Below are positions 45,784-56,194 of a DNA stretch of 64,000 nt, one piece after another; position 1 is the stretch's first letter, and the number at the start of each line of letters is the position of its first letter. Origin of the DNA: an uncultured Schlesneria sp. Its GTDB lineage: Bacteria; Planctomycetota; Planctomycetia; Planctomycetales; Planctomycetaceae. The notes beneath the pieces are model-generated. The model worked only from the letters and a program-made list of their open reading frames with translations, did not search any database and was not told the DNA's origin. The stretch spans positions 33,477 through 97,476 of the forward strand of contig CAIVEI010000145.1 in the NCBI GenBank assembly GCA_903904835.1, in the 5' to 3' direction. The position numbers and the translations under genes were made by a program.

Positions 45784-47484
45784 TTATTCGGGAAGCGGTT
45801 TTCCCTTGGTTTCAGGGGCGAATGGAAGTACCAAAAGTCCCAGCAGGAAAATCGAACTCATCATCACGCCTGCGGGGCGCATGGGTTCGGAATAACCTGA
45901 GAAGATGTACTTGCTGAGTGCTCCCAGTGCCAACGGGCCTAACGCGGCGACGAATCGGCCGACGTTGTAGCAGAACGATGTTCCAGTGCTTCTCAAGTGA
46001 GTCGGGAACAACTCAGGGAAATAGATGGCGTAACCGCCAAACAGTGCCAACTGACAGAAGCCCATGATGGGGATCATCCAGAAAATCTGGCTGAACTCGG
46101 TCAGATATCCGAATACCATCACCGTACTCAGCAAAGCCAGAATAAACGCCACGGCGAATGCCGGACGACGTCCTGTATAGTGTGTCACGTAAGTAAAGGC
46201 GTAGATGCCGAAGAAGGCTCCGATATTCAACATGATCGATGTAATCGCGGCCCATAAGCCAAGTTTGTAGTTCAACTTTTTCGCTCGTGCTTTAATCCGG
46301 TTGGCGTGGTCGTCAAAGGAACTGGCTTCTGCACTGGTTTCCGTCCCCGTCAGGTATTCAAGCCTGCGAGCTTTTTCCTCATCCGATTGAGAAATTGAAG
46401 CAATTGTTTCAGCAGCAGAGAGATCTTCGTTTGCTTTGCTGCGATTGAGCAATGCAGAATAAATGGCTTCCGCGTCTTTATTTCCCGGGACGAGTGCCAG
46501 TAACTGGTTTGGCTGAGGAGTTGACTTGGCGTCTTTAAAGCCTTGAGGATTGCTGACGATTGCCCGCAAGTAATCACGGTCCTTTTCAGCTTCTCCGTTT
46601 TTGCGAAGCTCCGATTCGAATGTCTTGCGGAAGACCGAGCGATTCAGGTCGATACTGAAAAAGCCAATCCCCCACAGCCCGATCACGCCAGAAGCGGCCA
46701 TGGTAAGCCCGACGAGTGCGTTCTTTCTCCAGCGGGGATTTGCAAACAATTCACGGTATGAGCCAAGCTGTTTCTTAAGCTGTTCATCAGAGGCTGCTTG
46801 CCATTGTTCAGGTTCTTTCAATCGGCGACGGATCAAAATCGCGAGCAATGCCGGAACGGCTCCGATGACGAACATGATTCGCCAGGCACTCCCAACCGCA
46901 CCACGTTCCTCAAGGTCAACCAGCACCAGGCTGATGATCGCTGCCGAGATATTGCCGACAGCAGACAAAGCTTGCAGTAATCCCAATGCAAATGGCCGGG
47001 CTTTAACCGGCATGACTTCCGCGACTAGTGCGACGCCGACCGCGAATTCGCCGCCGACGCCCAGTCCTGTCAAGAAGCGGAAGCCCGCGAAACTCCACGG
47101 GTCCCATGACAAGGCACTGAGGCCGGTGAATAAAGAATAGAGCAGAATTGTCAACAGCATGGTTTTTGCGCGACCGATTCGATCGCCCATGATTCCGAAT
47201 GCGAGACCACCTGTTGCCCAGCCAAGCAGGAAAATCGATGTCGAAATCCCGCCATAGAATTCAACGTCCGCTTGAGCCGGTGAGACACCCGGAGCGGGAG
47301 CGAGCAATTCGCGCATGGCGGGAACCCGAGCTAAGTTGAAAAGCTGCTGATCCATGGTGTCGAACAGCCATCCTAAAGCGGCGACGACCAGTACGAACCA
47401 GTGATATCGATTCAGTTCTTTCCACCAGGGGCCTGTTGAGTTTGAGGGGACATCAGCGGGTGCCGCAGTCTCAAATCCGTGCAT
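45784..47484 (-). CDS. MFS transporter with large extra periplasmic loop
   Basis: 566 residues. Twelve hydrophobic segments with the MFS motif GDRIGRAKTM between TM2 and TM3 and FLTGLGVGGEFAVG in TM4. A hydrophilic insertion of about 125 residues (roughly 282-405, FRKTFESELRKNGEAEKDRD through DDHANRIKARAKK) separates TM7 (MAASGVIGLWGIGFFSIDL) from TM8. In normal MFS topology that loop faces the periplasm. Substrate unknown; the overall sequence is nearest sugar/organic-acid:H+ symporters. Stands alone on the minus strand, 242 bp downstream of kdpD. Confidence 0.9.
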   Translation of the reverse strand: MHGFETAAPADVPSNSTGPWWKELNRYHWFVLVVAALGWLFDTMDQQLFNLARVPAMRELLAPAPGVSPAQADVEFYGGISTSIFLLGWATGGLAFGIMGDRIGRAKTMLLTILLYSLFTGLSALSWDPWSFAGFRFLTGLGVGGEFAVGVALVAEVMPVKARPFALGLLQALSAVGNISAAIISLVLVDLEERGAVGSAWRIMFVIGAVPALLAILIRRRLKEPEQWQAASDEQLKKQLGSYRELFANPRWRKNALVGLTMAASGVIGLWGIGFFSIDLNRSVFRKTFESELRKNGEAEKDRDYLRAIVSNPQGFKDAKSTPQPNQLLALVPGNKDAEAIYSALLNRSKANEDLSAAETIASISQSDEEKARRLEYLTGTETSAEASSFDDHANRIKARAKKLNYKLGLWAAITSIMLNIGAFFGIYAFTYVTHYTGRRPAFAVAFILALLSTVMVFGYLTEFSQIFWMIPIMGFCQLALFGGYAIYFPELFPTHLRSTGTSFCYNVGRFVAALGPLALGALSKYIFSGYSEPMRPAGVMMSSIFLLGLLVLPFAPETKGKPLPE

Positions 47485-47726
47485 GGCATAAAACCTTGTT
47501 CGCGAAGGGCTTGTTCAGTGATTAGTGAGGCGAACAATACAACCGAATTGTCGCCCGTCTGCAAGCTCGCGGGAAAGGTTTTCGTTTCTCGAAGGGTTGA
47601 AATAATCCGATTATTTCGACGGTCAGTCACTATTGCTTTTTCTGTGAATTCGAAAATTACCCTGCTTTTTGTCGCTTTCGTGGTTTGCGGTCACAGGTCA
47701 TGACAGACGTTTCGTGATCAGAGGAG

Positions 47727-50405
47727 TCACGATTGATCGGCGAGAGTTTCGCTTGACGTGAGAGGTAACGAGAACCGAAACAGCGCACCGCCGCCTGATC
47801 GGTTCTCGGCAGTGATCTTACCCTGATGAAGTTCAATGATCCCTCGGCAGATTGCCAGGCCGATTCCAGTGCCGGTTCGTGACTGACCTTCCACACGATA
47901 GAATTTTTCGAAGATTCGCTTTTCTTCACCTGGCGGAAAGCCGGGACCTCGATCAGCCACTTCTAATATCAACTCATTTTCCTTTTGGTAGGCGTTTAAG
48001 GTGATCGGAGTTTGAGGTGCGGAAAACTTGGCGGCGTTATCGACGAGATTTGTCAGCACCTGCTGGATCAGCAAGCTATCAATCATGACGGGCGGAAGGT
48101 CGAGGGGCAGGTTTGTTTCAATCGGATGATCTCGAAGCTGTCGTTCAAGACGACTGAGAACCACGCCGACAACTTCTTCGATCGGCTGCAACACACGTTG
48201 CAGGGAGATCGCCCCAGCCTCGAGACGTGTCATGTCGAGCAAGTTCCCGACCAGCCGGTTCAGGCGGTCAGACTCGTCCAGAATCGATTCGGTCAGATCG
48301 AGTCGAGCGGCAGGACCAAGATTTTCGTTACCTTCAACTAGCAGGCTTGCGGCGCCTGTGATCCCCGTTAACGGCGTTCGTAAGTCGTGCGAGACGGCAC
48401 TCAAAAGAGTATTTCGCATTCGTTCGGTTTCCATTTGGAGCCGCACCTGTTCGGCTTGAACGGCAAGATTGCATCGTTCAATCGCAACCGCAACTTGTCC
48501 CGCGAATGTCTCCAGTAATTTCATCTGGGAACTTGATAGCTTCGACTCGGCATGCTTTGGCTGTACGCCGAGAACACCAACAAGGTTGTCCGCTCCCAGA
48601 AGCGGCAAATAGGTTCCTTCGGTGCCGGGAAGTGTATCGGTTCCAAATCCGGCAGGACGTCGGTAGTCGAACACCCAGCGTATGACCCCCAGGTGCTTTT
48701 GTGGCGGAACACCATCAGTCGCCGAATCGGCAGGAGCAAACGTGCCGTCATTCTGGGGTACGATCATCCAGACATGGGCATCAAGGGCATCTCCGATGAT
48801 TCGGCGCGTCGCTACGGCAACAGACCCTTGCGTCGGCAGGCGAGCGAGTTCTTTACTGAGTGAGAACAACGCCGCCGTCCGGATTTCCCGGCGGCGAATC
48901 GCCTCCGTCTGCAAATGGACACGGGAGGCCAAAGCACTAATCACCATTCCCGTGACCAGCATCACAGCGAATGTAAACAGGTATTGGGTGTCGGCTACGG
49001 CGAATGTTCCGTACGGCGGAATAAAGAAAAAATCAAACGCCGCAACACCAAGCACGGTTGCCAGGATTGACGGACCACGTCCCCACAGTAGTGAAACAGC
49101 AACGACACAAGCCAGGTAGACCATTGCAAGGTTTGTTGCAGCGAACAGTTGGAATAATCCATAGCTGATCAGCGTACACCCGGCGACGGACAAACCTGCG
49201 GCGAGATACGGGAACCATCGGATCGGCTTCTTTTCGACGATGGGCTTTTTCTCGACGGGATGGTCCGCATCGCCACTGATGACATAGATATCAATGTCGC
49301 CCGATTGCCTAATCAGATCGTCGACAAAAGCACCTCGCACTAGCTCTCGCCACTTTGACATGCGGGATTTGCCAACCACAATTTTGGTGATATTGTGATG
49401 TTGGGAATAGTTGATGATTGATTCGGCGAACTCAGTGCCGTATGTGGTTTCGACGGTGGCGCCCAACTCTTGTGCCAGTCGAAGATTGTTCTCCAGACGT
49501 TGCTGATCAGCAGGAGTCAGGACCTTTCCCCGTTCCAGTTCGACGTGCAGAGCGACCCACGGCGCGCGGAGACTGGCTGCCATTCGACGGGTTGCTCGAA
49601 CGAGCCGAGCCGACATCGGGCTGGGTCCAACGCAGACCAGAAGTCGCTCGGACGTTGCCCAGATCCTGGAAACATCGTGTTGCTGCCGATAGTCGATAGC
49701 CTGTTCGTTAACACGTTCGGCCGTCTTTCGAAGCGCGAGTTCGCGTAGCGCAAACAGGTTCCCCTTACGGAAGAAGTTCTCGAGTGCGCGAGAGGCCTGG
49801 GCCGAGACGTAAACCTTTCCTTCCCGTAACCTTTCGATCAAATCGTCTGGGGCAAGGTCCACAAGTTCGACTTCATCGGCTTGTTCGAAAACATGATCGG
49901 GCACCGTTTCACGAACTGGAATGGATGTGACCTGTGCGACGACATCGTTCAGGCTCTCGAGATGCTGAACGTTGAGTGTTGTATAGACATCAATTCCCGC
50001 CGCCAGCAAATCTTCGACATCCTGCCATCGCTTGGGATGTGTCGATCCTTCGGCATTCGAATGGGCAAGTTCGTCGATCAGGATCAGTTGCGGTTTGCGT
50101 GCTAAAGCTCCTTCGAGATCGAATTCCTCCGTCGTCTTGCCCCGATAGGTGACAATCCTTCGCGGCATCAAATCGAGGCCGAGAACAAGTGCGTGGGTCT
50201 CGGGACGTGCGTGAGGTTCGACATAGCCAACAACGATGTCGATTCGTTCTGTCGCCGCCTTGCGGGCAGCCTGCAACATGGCATACGTCTTGCCAACGCC
50301 CGGTGCCATACCAAAGAAGATCTTCAGCTTGCCCCGCTTTTGTTTGACTTCTTCAGCCTGGACACGTGCGAGAAGTTCGTCGGGATTCGGACGGTCGTTT
50401 GTCAT
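47727..50405 (-). CDS. kdpD: Potassium-sensing histidine kinase
   Basis: 892 residues from ATG at 50405; an in-frame start at 50438 would add 11 residues and reach into an inverted repeat, so it is less likely. KdpD N-terminal domain with Walker A GMAPGVGKT, a USP-like domain (CVGPSPMSARLVR), four TM helices of DUF4118 (~405-500), a GAF-like region, HisKA with AVSHDLRTPLTG and HATPase with NLVDNAAKF and DRGPGFPPGEEKRIFEKFY. Senses K+ limitation and phosphorylates KdpE; no kdpE is adjacent. Last gene of the kdp operon. Confidence 0.96.
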   Translation of the reverse strand: MTNDRPNPDELLARVQAEEVKQKRGKLKIFFGMAPGVGKTYAMLQAARKAATERIDIVVGYVEPHARPETHALVLGLDLMPRRIVTYRGKTTEEFDLEGALARKPQLILIDELAHSNAEGSTHPKRWQDVEDLLAAGIDVYTTLNVQHLESLNDVVAQVTSIPVRETVPDHVFEQADEVELVDLAPDDLIERLREGKVYVSAQASRALENFFRKGNLFALRELALRKTAERVNEQAIDYRQQHDVSRIWATSERLLVCVGPSPMSARLVRATRRMAASLRAPWVALHVELERGKVLTPADQQRLENNLRLAQELGATVETTYGTEFAESIINYSQHHNITKIVVGKSRMSKWRELVRGAFVDDLIRQSGDIDIYVISGDADHPVEKKPIVEKKPIRWFPYLAAGLSVAGCTLISYGLFQLFAATNLAMVYLACVVAVSLLWGRGPSILATVLGVAAFDFFFIPPYGTFAVADTQYLFTFAVMLVTGMVISALASRVHLQTEAIRRREIRTAALFSLSKELARLPTQGSVAVATRRIIGDALDAHVWMIVPQNDGTFAPADSATDGVPPQKHLGVIRWVFDYRRPAGFGTDTLPGTEGTYLPLLGADNLVGVLGVQPKHAESKLSSSQMKLLETFAGQVAVAIERCNLAVQAEQVRLQMETERMRNTLLSAVSHDLRTPLTGITGAASLLVEGNENLGPAARLDLTESILDESDRLNRLVGNLLDMTRLEAGAISLQRVLQPIEEVVGVVLSRLERQLRDHPIETNLPLDLPPVMIDSLLIQQVLTNLVDNAAKFSAPQTPITLNAYQKENELILEVADRGPGFPPGEEKRIFEKFYRVEGQSRTGTGIGLAICRGIIELHQGKITAENRSGGGALFRFSLPLTSSETLADQS

Positions 50406-50436
50406 GGGAATAGCCAGATGAGCGTAAAGTGAAGTC

Positions 50437-50528
50437 AAGAATGGGACCGATAGGACTTATGAGACCTATGGGACATAACCGATTTTCAGTGTCCCATCAG
50501 TCCCATCGGTCGCACACGTCCCATTCTT
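50437..50528. repeat. Nested inverted repeat between kdpC and kdpD
   Basis: Outer arms AAGAATGGGAC (50437-50447) and GTCCCATTCTT (50518-50528) are perfectly complementary; inner TGGGAC/GTCCCA elements make further pairings. It fills most of the 131-bp gap. It could stabilise or attenuate the kdp message, or be a short palindromic repeat unrelated to regulation. Confidence 0.7.
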
Positions 50529-50569
50529 TCAGTCAAGAAGCCTATCGCTTGATCAAAACCCAAGGTCGT

Positions 50570-51244
50570 TCATTGGGGCGCCGGAATCACAAGCTTTGAT
50601 ACTTCCTCGGCTTTTGCATCCAAGGCCAGATTCAGTTTCAGCACGTTCACTCGTGTCTGGCCAAAAATTCCGATCGTTGGTCGTTCCAAATGGCTGAGGA
50701 CGAGCTTGTTTAACGTATAAGGTTCGATCTTTCGCAATCGAGCGACTCGCCCGACCTGGTATAGGGCTGCTGCTTCCGAGATATGCGGATCTAGCCCACT
50801 TGCCGAGGAGGTGACAAGATCGACCGGGACTTTTGCGAGATTATCGGGATCTTCCTGTCGTAACTTCGCAACCCGTTCTCGAACGGCATCGACGAGAGCA
50901 GGATTGGTTGTTGCCTGATTTGATCCGCTTCCCCCCATTGAGTTGTAGGCGACCGGTGCCGTAGCGGAAGGCCTTCCCCAGAAGTACTTCGGGTCACTAA
51001 ATGGCTGGCCAATTAATTCTGAACCGGCCCATTTTGGTGGCTGATCGGTCGCAGATCGCCAATCGCGTGCGTTGCTGTGTACGGAGGAGTTTCCTGCTCC
51101 AAGCGGTTTTTCAAACAGGCTTCCGTTAGCTGCCTTTGGAAAGCCGATTTGCGCGACTGCGGTCACCGCGAATGGATAGGCCACGCCAGTGATGACGGTT
51201 AACAGAGCCAGTAATGTTATTGCTGTTCGTAAAATTTGAAACAT
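50570..51244 (-). CDS. kdpC: Potassium-transporting ATPase subunit C
   Basis: 224 residues from ATG at 51244 (GGAG 7 nt before). One N-terminal membrane helix (AITLLALLTVITGVAYPFAVTA) and the periplasmic KdpC domain: ANGSLFEKPLGAG, GSELIGQPFSDPKYFWGRPSA, GGSGSNQATTNPALVD and TSSASGLDPHISEAAALYQVGRVAR. Stabilises the pump and helps K+ and ATP binding. Its start lies 13 bp after the kdpB stop. Confidence 0.97.
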   Translation of the reverse strand: MFQILRTAITLLALLTVITGVAYPFAVTAVAQIGFPKAANGSLFEKPLGAGNSSVHSNARDWRSATDQPPKWAGSELIGQPFSDPKYFWGRPSATAPVAYNSMGGSGSNQATTNPALVDAVRERVAKLRQEDPDNLAKVPVDLVTSSASGLDPHISEAAALYQVGRVARLRKIEPYTLNKLVLSHLERPTIGIFGQTRVNVLKLNLALDAKAEEVSKLVIPAPQ

Positions 51245-51257
51245 TTGAAATCTCCTT

Positions 51258-53318
51258 TTAAGCCAGATGCAGGGCAACGAGAATCAGGTCAATGATTTTG
51301 ATCCCGACAAAGGGAACAACGAACCCACCCAGGCCATAGACAACCAGATTATTGCGCAAGAGTGTCGCGGCTCCGACTGATTGGTATCGGACGCCACGTA
51401 ACGCCAGAGGGATCAGAAACACGATGACGAGTGCATTGAAGATCACTGCGGACAAGATCGCACTCGAAGGTGTTGCTAAAGCCATGACATTCAGGCGGTT
51501 GAGTTCGGGGTAGGTCCCGACGAAGGCCGCTGGGATAATCGCGAAGTATTTTGACACATCGTTTGCGATGCTGAACGTAGTCAGAGCGCCTCGCGTCATT
51601 AACAATTGCTTGCCGATTTCGACAATTTCAATCAGTTTGGTGGGGTTCGAATCCAGATCAACCATGTTGCCCGCTTCTTTAGCGGCCTGTGTTCCCGAGT
51701 TCATGGCGACCGCGACATCGGCCTGAGCCAGCGCGGGTGAATCGTTGGTACCGTCGCCTGTCATGGCCACCAGGCGACCGCCTGCCTGGTATTCCCGAAT
51801 CAGGGCGAGCTTTGCTTCGGGAGTTGCTTCGGCGAGGAAATCATCGACACCCGCTTCGGCAGCGATGGCTGCGGCAGTAAGAGGATTATCGCCGGTGATC
51901 ATGACCGTCTTGATCCCCATCTGTCGCAACTGGGCAAATCGTTCGCGGATTCCCCCCTTAACGATGTCTTTGAGGTAGATCACCCCTAAGGCTCGTTTTC
52001 CTTCCGCGACAACCAGGGGAGTTCCACCGAGGTTCGCAATACGACTGACCTGGTCTTTCAACGAGCGAGGGAAATCGCCGTTCTGTTCTCGAACATAGTT
52101 TTCCATGGCATCGACGGCACCCTTTCGGATCTGACGGCCATCCAGATCAACACCGCTCATTCGGGTTCTTGCCGAAAACTCAATGAACTTGGCTCGAAGC
52201 TCTTCGACGTTTCGTCCGCGCAGTCCGTATTTGGTCTTGGCCAGGATCACAATGCTGCGACCTTCTGGCGTCTCATCAGAAAGGGACGACAGTTGTGCGG
52301 CATCGGCCAGTTGTTCTGCCGTCACTCCATCGGCCGGAATGAATTCGACTGCCTGGCGATTTCCGAGTGTGATCGTGCCTGTTTTATCGAGTAACAACAC
52401 GTCGATATCACCGGCTGCTTCCACGGCTCGCCCCGATGTAGCGATCACGTTTGCCTGAATCATTCGGTCCATGCCGGCGATTCCAATCGCAGACAGCAAC
52501 CCACCAATTGTGGTTGGGATCAGACAGACGAGTAGTGCCACAACAACGGCAAGCGTGATCGGTGTTCCTTTTCCAGCCAGAACGACGCTGTATTCCGAAA
52601 TCGGGACGAGCGTGGCACAAGCGAGCAGAAACACGATCGTCATCGCTGCCAGCAGGATATCGAGAGCGATTTCGTTGGGAGTCTTTTGACGCTTGGCTCC
52701 TTCAACCATACTGATCATCCGGTCGAGGAAGCTTTCGCCAGGGCTGGATGTCGCCTTGATTGTGAGCGAATCCGAGATCACCCTTGTTCCCCCGGTGACC
52801 GCACTACGATCACCACCACTTTCGCGGATCACGGGCGCGCTTTCACCGGTGATGGCGCTTTCGTCGACTGACGCAACACCGTCGATAACTTCGCCATCGA
52901 TGGGGACCAGGTCTCCCGCTTTGACGATGACGATATCCCCCTTCTTCAGTTGGGATGAAGGAACTGATTCGCGAACGTTGTTACTTGTCAGGCGACAGGC
53001 CATGACCTCCTGGCGTGACTTGCGTAACGCATCGGCCTGAGCCTTGCCACGTCCTTCCGCCATGGCCTCGGCGAAATTGGCGAAAAGAAGCGTGAACCAT
53101 AACCAGGCTGCGATTCCTCCGACGAAAGCGGCGGATTCTGTTCCTGGAGTTGTCGTTGCACGAAGAGCGAGAATCGTCGTAAAAATACTGCCGATCAGTA
53201 CCGTGAACATCACGGGATTGCGAAGCTGATGCCGAGGATCGAGTTTGTAAAACGCTCCCCAGATCGCCTGCTTGACGATCGGCCAATCGAATAGAGGTCG
53301 AACAGTTCGTGTAGACAT
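51258..53318 (-). CDS. kdpB: Potassium-transporting P-type ATPase subunit B
   Basis: 686 residues. Catalytic subunit. The phosphorylation motif [13 protein letters not shown] (Asp near residue 311), actuator motif TGESAPV, nucleotide-binding KGAVDAM and hinge [17 protein letters not shown] are intact, with the expected membrane helices. Couples ATP hydrolysis to K+ uptake through KdpA. Start ATG at 53318, 20 bp after the kdpA stop. Confidence 0.98.
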   Translation of the reverse strand: MSTRTVRPLFDWPIVKQAIWGAFYKLDPRHQLRNPVMFTVLIGSIFTTILALRATTTPGTESAAFVGGIAAWLWFTLLFANFAEAMAEGRGKAQADALRKSRQEVMACRLTSNNVRESVPSSQLKKGDIVIVKAGDLVPIDGEVIDGVASVDESAITGESAPVIRESGGDRSAVTGGTRVISDSLTIKATSSPGESFLDRMISMVEGAKRQKTPNEIALDILLAAMTIVFLLACATLVPISEYSVVLAGKGTPITLAVVVALLVCLIPTTIGGLLSAIGIAGMDRMIQANVIATSGRAVEAAGDIDVLLLDKTGTITLGNRQAVEFIPADGVTAEQLADAAQLSSLSDETPEGRSIVILAKTKYGLRGRNVEELRAKFIEFSARTRMSGVDLDGRQIRKGAVDAMENYVREQNGDFPRSLKDQVSRIANLGGTPLVVAEGKRALGVIYLKDIVKGGIRERFAQLRQMGIKTVMITGDNPLTAAAIAAEAGVDDFLAEATPEAKLALIREYQAGGRLVAMTGDGTNDSPALAQADVAVAMNSGTQAAKEAGNMVDLDSNPTKLIEIVEIGKQLLMTRGALTTFSIANDVSKYFAIIPAAFVGTYPELNRLNVMALATPSSAILSAVIFNALVIVFLIPLALRGVRYQSVGAATLLRNNLVVYGLGGFVVPFVGIKIIDLILVALHLA

Positions 53319-53338
53319 AATGTTATTCCTTCTGGCCC

Positions 53339-55087
53339 TTAGTGAGTGGCCGTTAGTTGTAAGTGTTCAATGACCGGTCCGAGTGCGAGCGCCGGAACAA
53401 ATGTCAAAGCCCCAACGAGCAAGACCATTCCCGCGACGAGGACGACGAACAGCGGTGTGTGTGTAGGCAAGGTTCCCGCCGAGGGTGGCGTGTACTTTTT
53501 CCTGGCGAGTGAACCGGCAATTGCGAGGACTGGTACGATCAACCAATACCGCGAAATCAGCATTGCCGCGCCCAGCAAGCAATTGAAAAAAGGCGTGTTG
53601 GCTCCAAATCCACCAAACGCACTGCCGTTATTGTTTCCCGCAGAAGACAACGCGTACAAAATCTGAGTGAACCCGTGAGGACCAGGGTTCGTGACGCTGG
53701 CCCGCCCGACATCCAGCGAAACTGCGATTGCGGTTCCACCCAGGACGACCATCGGCGGAATCAATACGACGAGTGATGCCATCTTCATTTCATAAGCTTC
53801 GATTTTCTTTCCGAGGTATTCGGGGGTTCGTCCGACCATCAGTCCAGCGATGAAGACGGCAAGGATTGCAAAGATTATGAGGCCATATAGGCCACTCCCG
53901 ACGCCCCCGAAAATCACTTCACCCAGTTGCATCATCCACAGGGGAATGAGGCCACCGAGTGGAGTAAACGAGTCATGCATCGCGTTCACGCTACCATTTG
54001 AAGCTGCGGTTGTGGCGGTCGCCCAGAGTGCGGACGCCGCCGCTCCAAACCGAACTTCCTTTCCTTCCATATTGCCGCCGCTTTGAAACGCATTGGAGGT
54101 CTGGTCGATATCAATTTCGCTTAATCGAGGATTCCCAACCTGTTCGGCCCAGACACACACGACCAGCATCGGTACAAAAATGACAAGCATCGCGGCCAGC
54201 AGAGCCCAACCCTGACGAGGGTCACCGACGAGGTCACCAAACGTGTAGCACAGAGCTGCCGCGATCAGCAAAATGGCAAGAACCTGCAGAAAATTACTGA
54301 GTGGTGTGGAGTTTTCGAGAGGGTGCGCCGAGTTGACCCCGAAAAATCCGCCACCATTGGTTCCTAATTGTTTAATCGCAATCTGTGATGCCGCAGGTCC
54401 AAGCGGAATGGTCTGCGTTGTGACAGATTTACCTTCGGCGTCGGTTGCGGATTCCAGTAAGGCGACTTCCACTGCTGGCGAAAATGTCTGAACAACACCC
54501 TGTGAAACCAGGATGATTGCCATTACGAACGATAACGGCAACAAGATGTAGAGCGTACTTCGAGTAAGATCGACCCAGAAGTTACCAATCGTCTCCGTCA
54601 TCCGTCGGGTGAGGCCACGAATCAGGGCGATCAGGACGGCCATCCCTGTTGCCGCTGAAACGAAGTTTTGAACAGTCAGTCCGATCATCTGAGTGAAGTA
54701 GCTCAAGGTGCTTTCGCCGCTGTAGGCTTGCCAGTTCGTGTTCGAGGCAAAACTGACCGCCGTATTGAAGGCAAGATCAGGAGCCACGGCTCCGAGTTGT
54801 TGCGGGTTCAGCGGTAGCCATTCCTGTGTCCGTTGAAGCAGGTAGACCACGACAACTCCCAAGGCATTGAAGACGAGCGTGGCAAACGCGTAAGTCGTCC
54901 ACGTCATTTCCTCGTCCTGTCTGACACCTGAGAGCCGGTACAACGTTCGTTCGATCGGACCGATGGCACGATCTAATCCGCAGGGCTGACCGGCGTAAAC
55001 GCGAGCCATGTACCAGCCCAACGGCTTGACCAGCCCAATCAAAACGACAAAGAACAATCCGATTTCCATCCAGGCAGACGTATTCAT
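53339..55087 (-). CDS. kdpA: Potassium-transporting ATPase subunit A
   Basis: 582 residues from ATG at 55087, which overlaps the kdpF stop (ATGA). A TTG six codons upstream in the same frame is not needed. Ten or so membrane helices. Four selectivity-filter loops are visible: [47 protein letters not shown] and [15 protein letters not shown]. Forms the K+ pathway with KdpB. Confidence 0.98.
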   Translation of the reverse strand: MNTSAWMEIGLFFVVLIGLVKPLGWYMARVYAGQPCGLDRAIGPIERTLYRLSGVRQDEEMTWTTYAFATLVFNALGVVVVYLLQRTQEWLPLNPQQLGAVAPDLAFNTAVSFASNTNWQAYSGESTLSYFTQMIGLTVQNFVSAATGMAVLIALIRGLTRRMTETIGNFWVDLTRSTLYILLPLSFVMAIILVSQGVVQTFSPAVEVALLESATDAEGKSVTTQTIPLGPAASQIAIKQLGTNGGGFFGVNSAHPLENSTPLSNFLQVLAILLIAAALCYTFGDLVGDPRQGWALLAAMLVIFVPMLVVCVWAEQVGNPRLSEIDIDQTSNAFQSGGNMEGKEVRFGAAASALWATATTAASNGSVNAMHDSFTPLGGLIPLWMMQLGEVIFGGVGSGLYGLIIFAILAVFIAGLMVGRTPEYLGKKIEAYEMKMASLVVLIPPMVVLGGTAIAVSLDVGRASVTNPGPHGFTQILYALSSAGNNNGSAFGGFGANTPFFNCLLGAAMLISRYWLIVPVLAIAGSLARKKYTPPSAGTLPTHTPLFVVLVAGMVLLVGALTFVPALALGPVIEHLQLTATH

Positions 55088-55176
55088 GAGAACTTCTCCG
55101 GACAAAGCATGGCAAAGAGCAGATAGACAAAAAGACCACCGGCGAGAACCGCCGCTAACAACTGCATAGAGTCCAT
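55084..55176 (-). CDS. kdpF: KdpF-like 30-residue membrane peptide
   Basis: ATG at 55176 to TGA at 55084: [19 protein letters not shown] continuing to PEKFS. One membrane helix and the typical YLLFAM-x-C-PEKF ending of KdpF, which stabilises the KdpABC complex. Its stop overlaps the kdpA start (ATGA). AGGA precedes the start. Found by direct reading; it is too short for ordinary ORF calling. Confidence 0.85.
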   Translation of the reverse strand: MDSMQLLAAVLAGGLFVYLLFAMLCPEKFS

Positions 55177-55187
55177 TATTTTTTCCT

Positions 55188-55268
55188 TTAAAGGTGACGA
55201 CATCCGGTCACGAGTAGGCCACTCAACAGAAAGAAGCCGCCGACGATCATTAAAAAAACAAGATCCAT
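55188..55268 (-). CDS. 26-residue membrane peptide upstream of kdpF
   Basis: ATG at 55268 to TAA at 55188, preceded by GAGGTAG. The peptide starts [17 protein letters not shown] and ends GCRHL. One hydrophobic helix with a C-terminal Cys and basic residues. It is the first frame of the kdp operon, 11 bp before kdpF. Similar very short peptides ending in a GC-x-x-L pattern occur before kdp genes in other bacteria as I recall, but this needs checking. May assist the Kdp complex. Confidence 0.6.
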   Translation of the reverse strand: MDLVFLMIVGGFFLLSGLLVTGCRHL

Positions 55269-55789
55269 TGCTCTACCTCATTCATTCAGACTTCAATCAG
55301 ACCGTTTCCAAGTCTTTCAATGAAAAGATCGTAGCCATACCCGTGTAAAATGGGGGTAAGAACTGAGCGACTTTGCATAAAGAAAGCGCATAGATGGAAC
55401 GAAAACAGTCGAAAGCCAATCAAGTCGCTTTGCCGACGCCAATTGTTGGCAGCGGTCCTGATGGCCTCAAATCTCGCGAAAAGACCGGAATGCTGAAATG
55501 AAGGTCAACGCGTAGGCGCTGATCGAATCGGGCGCAAGTAGAAAACCGCGTTTACCCCAGCCCCCAAAAGTGCCTTGGTCAGTGCTGTTTCTCACGTCCT
55601 ATAAAGTCGAGCTTACGTTTTCTCAATGAAAGTAAATTCGATTGAACGTCGAACGTCCGGATTGACGAAAGAGTCAGATGCGACTCGATACCAATCTCAG
55701 TTCGTAAGATTTATCCGGACTTGAGAGGAAATCGAAAAGCTGTTCAAACTTTCGAGTGATCCGAATACTGTATTTGCTGAAGGTCATCC
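55269..55789. other. Divergent intergenic region, kdp promoter side
   Basis: 521 bp between the kdp operon and the receiver-like gene. It must contain the kdp promoter and, if a KdpE exists elsewhere, its operator; no such motif was identified. No small RNA or repeat was recognised. Confidence 0.4.
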
Positions 55790-56185
55790 ATGCACAAGAG
55801 ACCCCGTTCGATACTGATTGCCGAGAACAATCGAGCGATGGCACAAGCGCTGCGTCTTCACATGGAGCGAGCTGGGTATTCGGTCTACGTGGCACACGAT
55901 GGCGATCAAGCGTCGATTCTTGCTGCGAGACAACGATTCGATCTGATCATCGCAAGTCTTGAGTTGCCAGCCATCAGCGGAGCAGAATTCTGTCGTCACG
56001 TCCGCGAGGACCTTCGATTGACGGAAACACCCATGGCCGTCTGCTGCACCCCAAATTTGAAAGCGAACGCTGAAAGCCTGGCCTTTAACTATGGAATTTC
56101 ACGAATCTTTGTGAAGCCAATCGATCCCTCAATGATGGTCGCATTCGCGAATGAAACGGTTGCAGGCCTTGTGGCAGCAGTTTGA
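55790..56185 (+). CDS. Degenerate receiver-domain (CheY-like) protein
   Basis: 131 residues, a single receiver domain with no output domain. The start follows GAAGGT at 6 nt. The fold is clear (RSILIAENNRAMAQALRLHMERAGYSV, DLIIASLELPAISGAEFC, VKPIDPSMMVAFA), and the conserved Lys (FVKPI) and Thr (CCTPN) remain. The acidic pair normally DD is EN, and the phospho-acceptor Asp of the -D-L-x-L-P block is Ser (IIASLELP). It therefore cannot be phosphorylated in the usual way and probably works as a protein-binding pseudo-receiver. Divergent from the kdp operon. Confidence 0.88.
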   Translation: MHKRPRSILIAENNRAMAQALRLHMERAGYSVYVAHDGDQASILAARQRFDLIIASLELPAISGAEFCRHVREDLRLTETPMAVCCTPNLKANAESLAFNYGISRIFVKPIDPSMMVAFANETVAGLVAAV

Positions 56186-56194
56186 CGAAGACCG

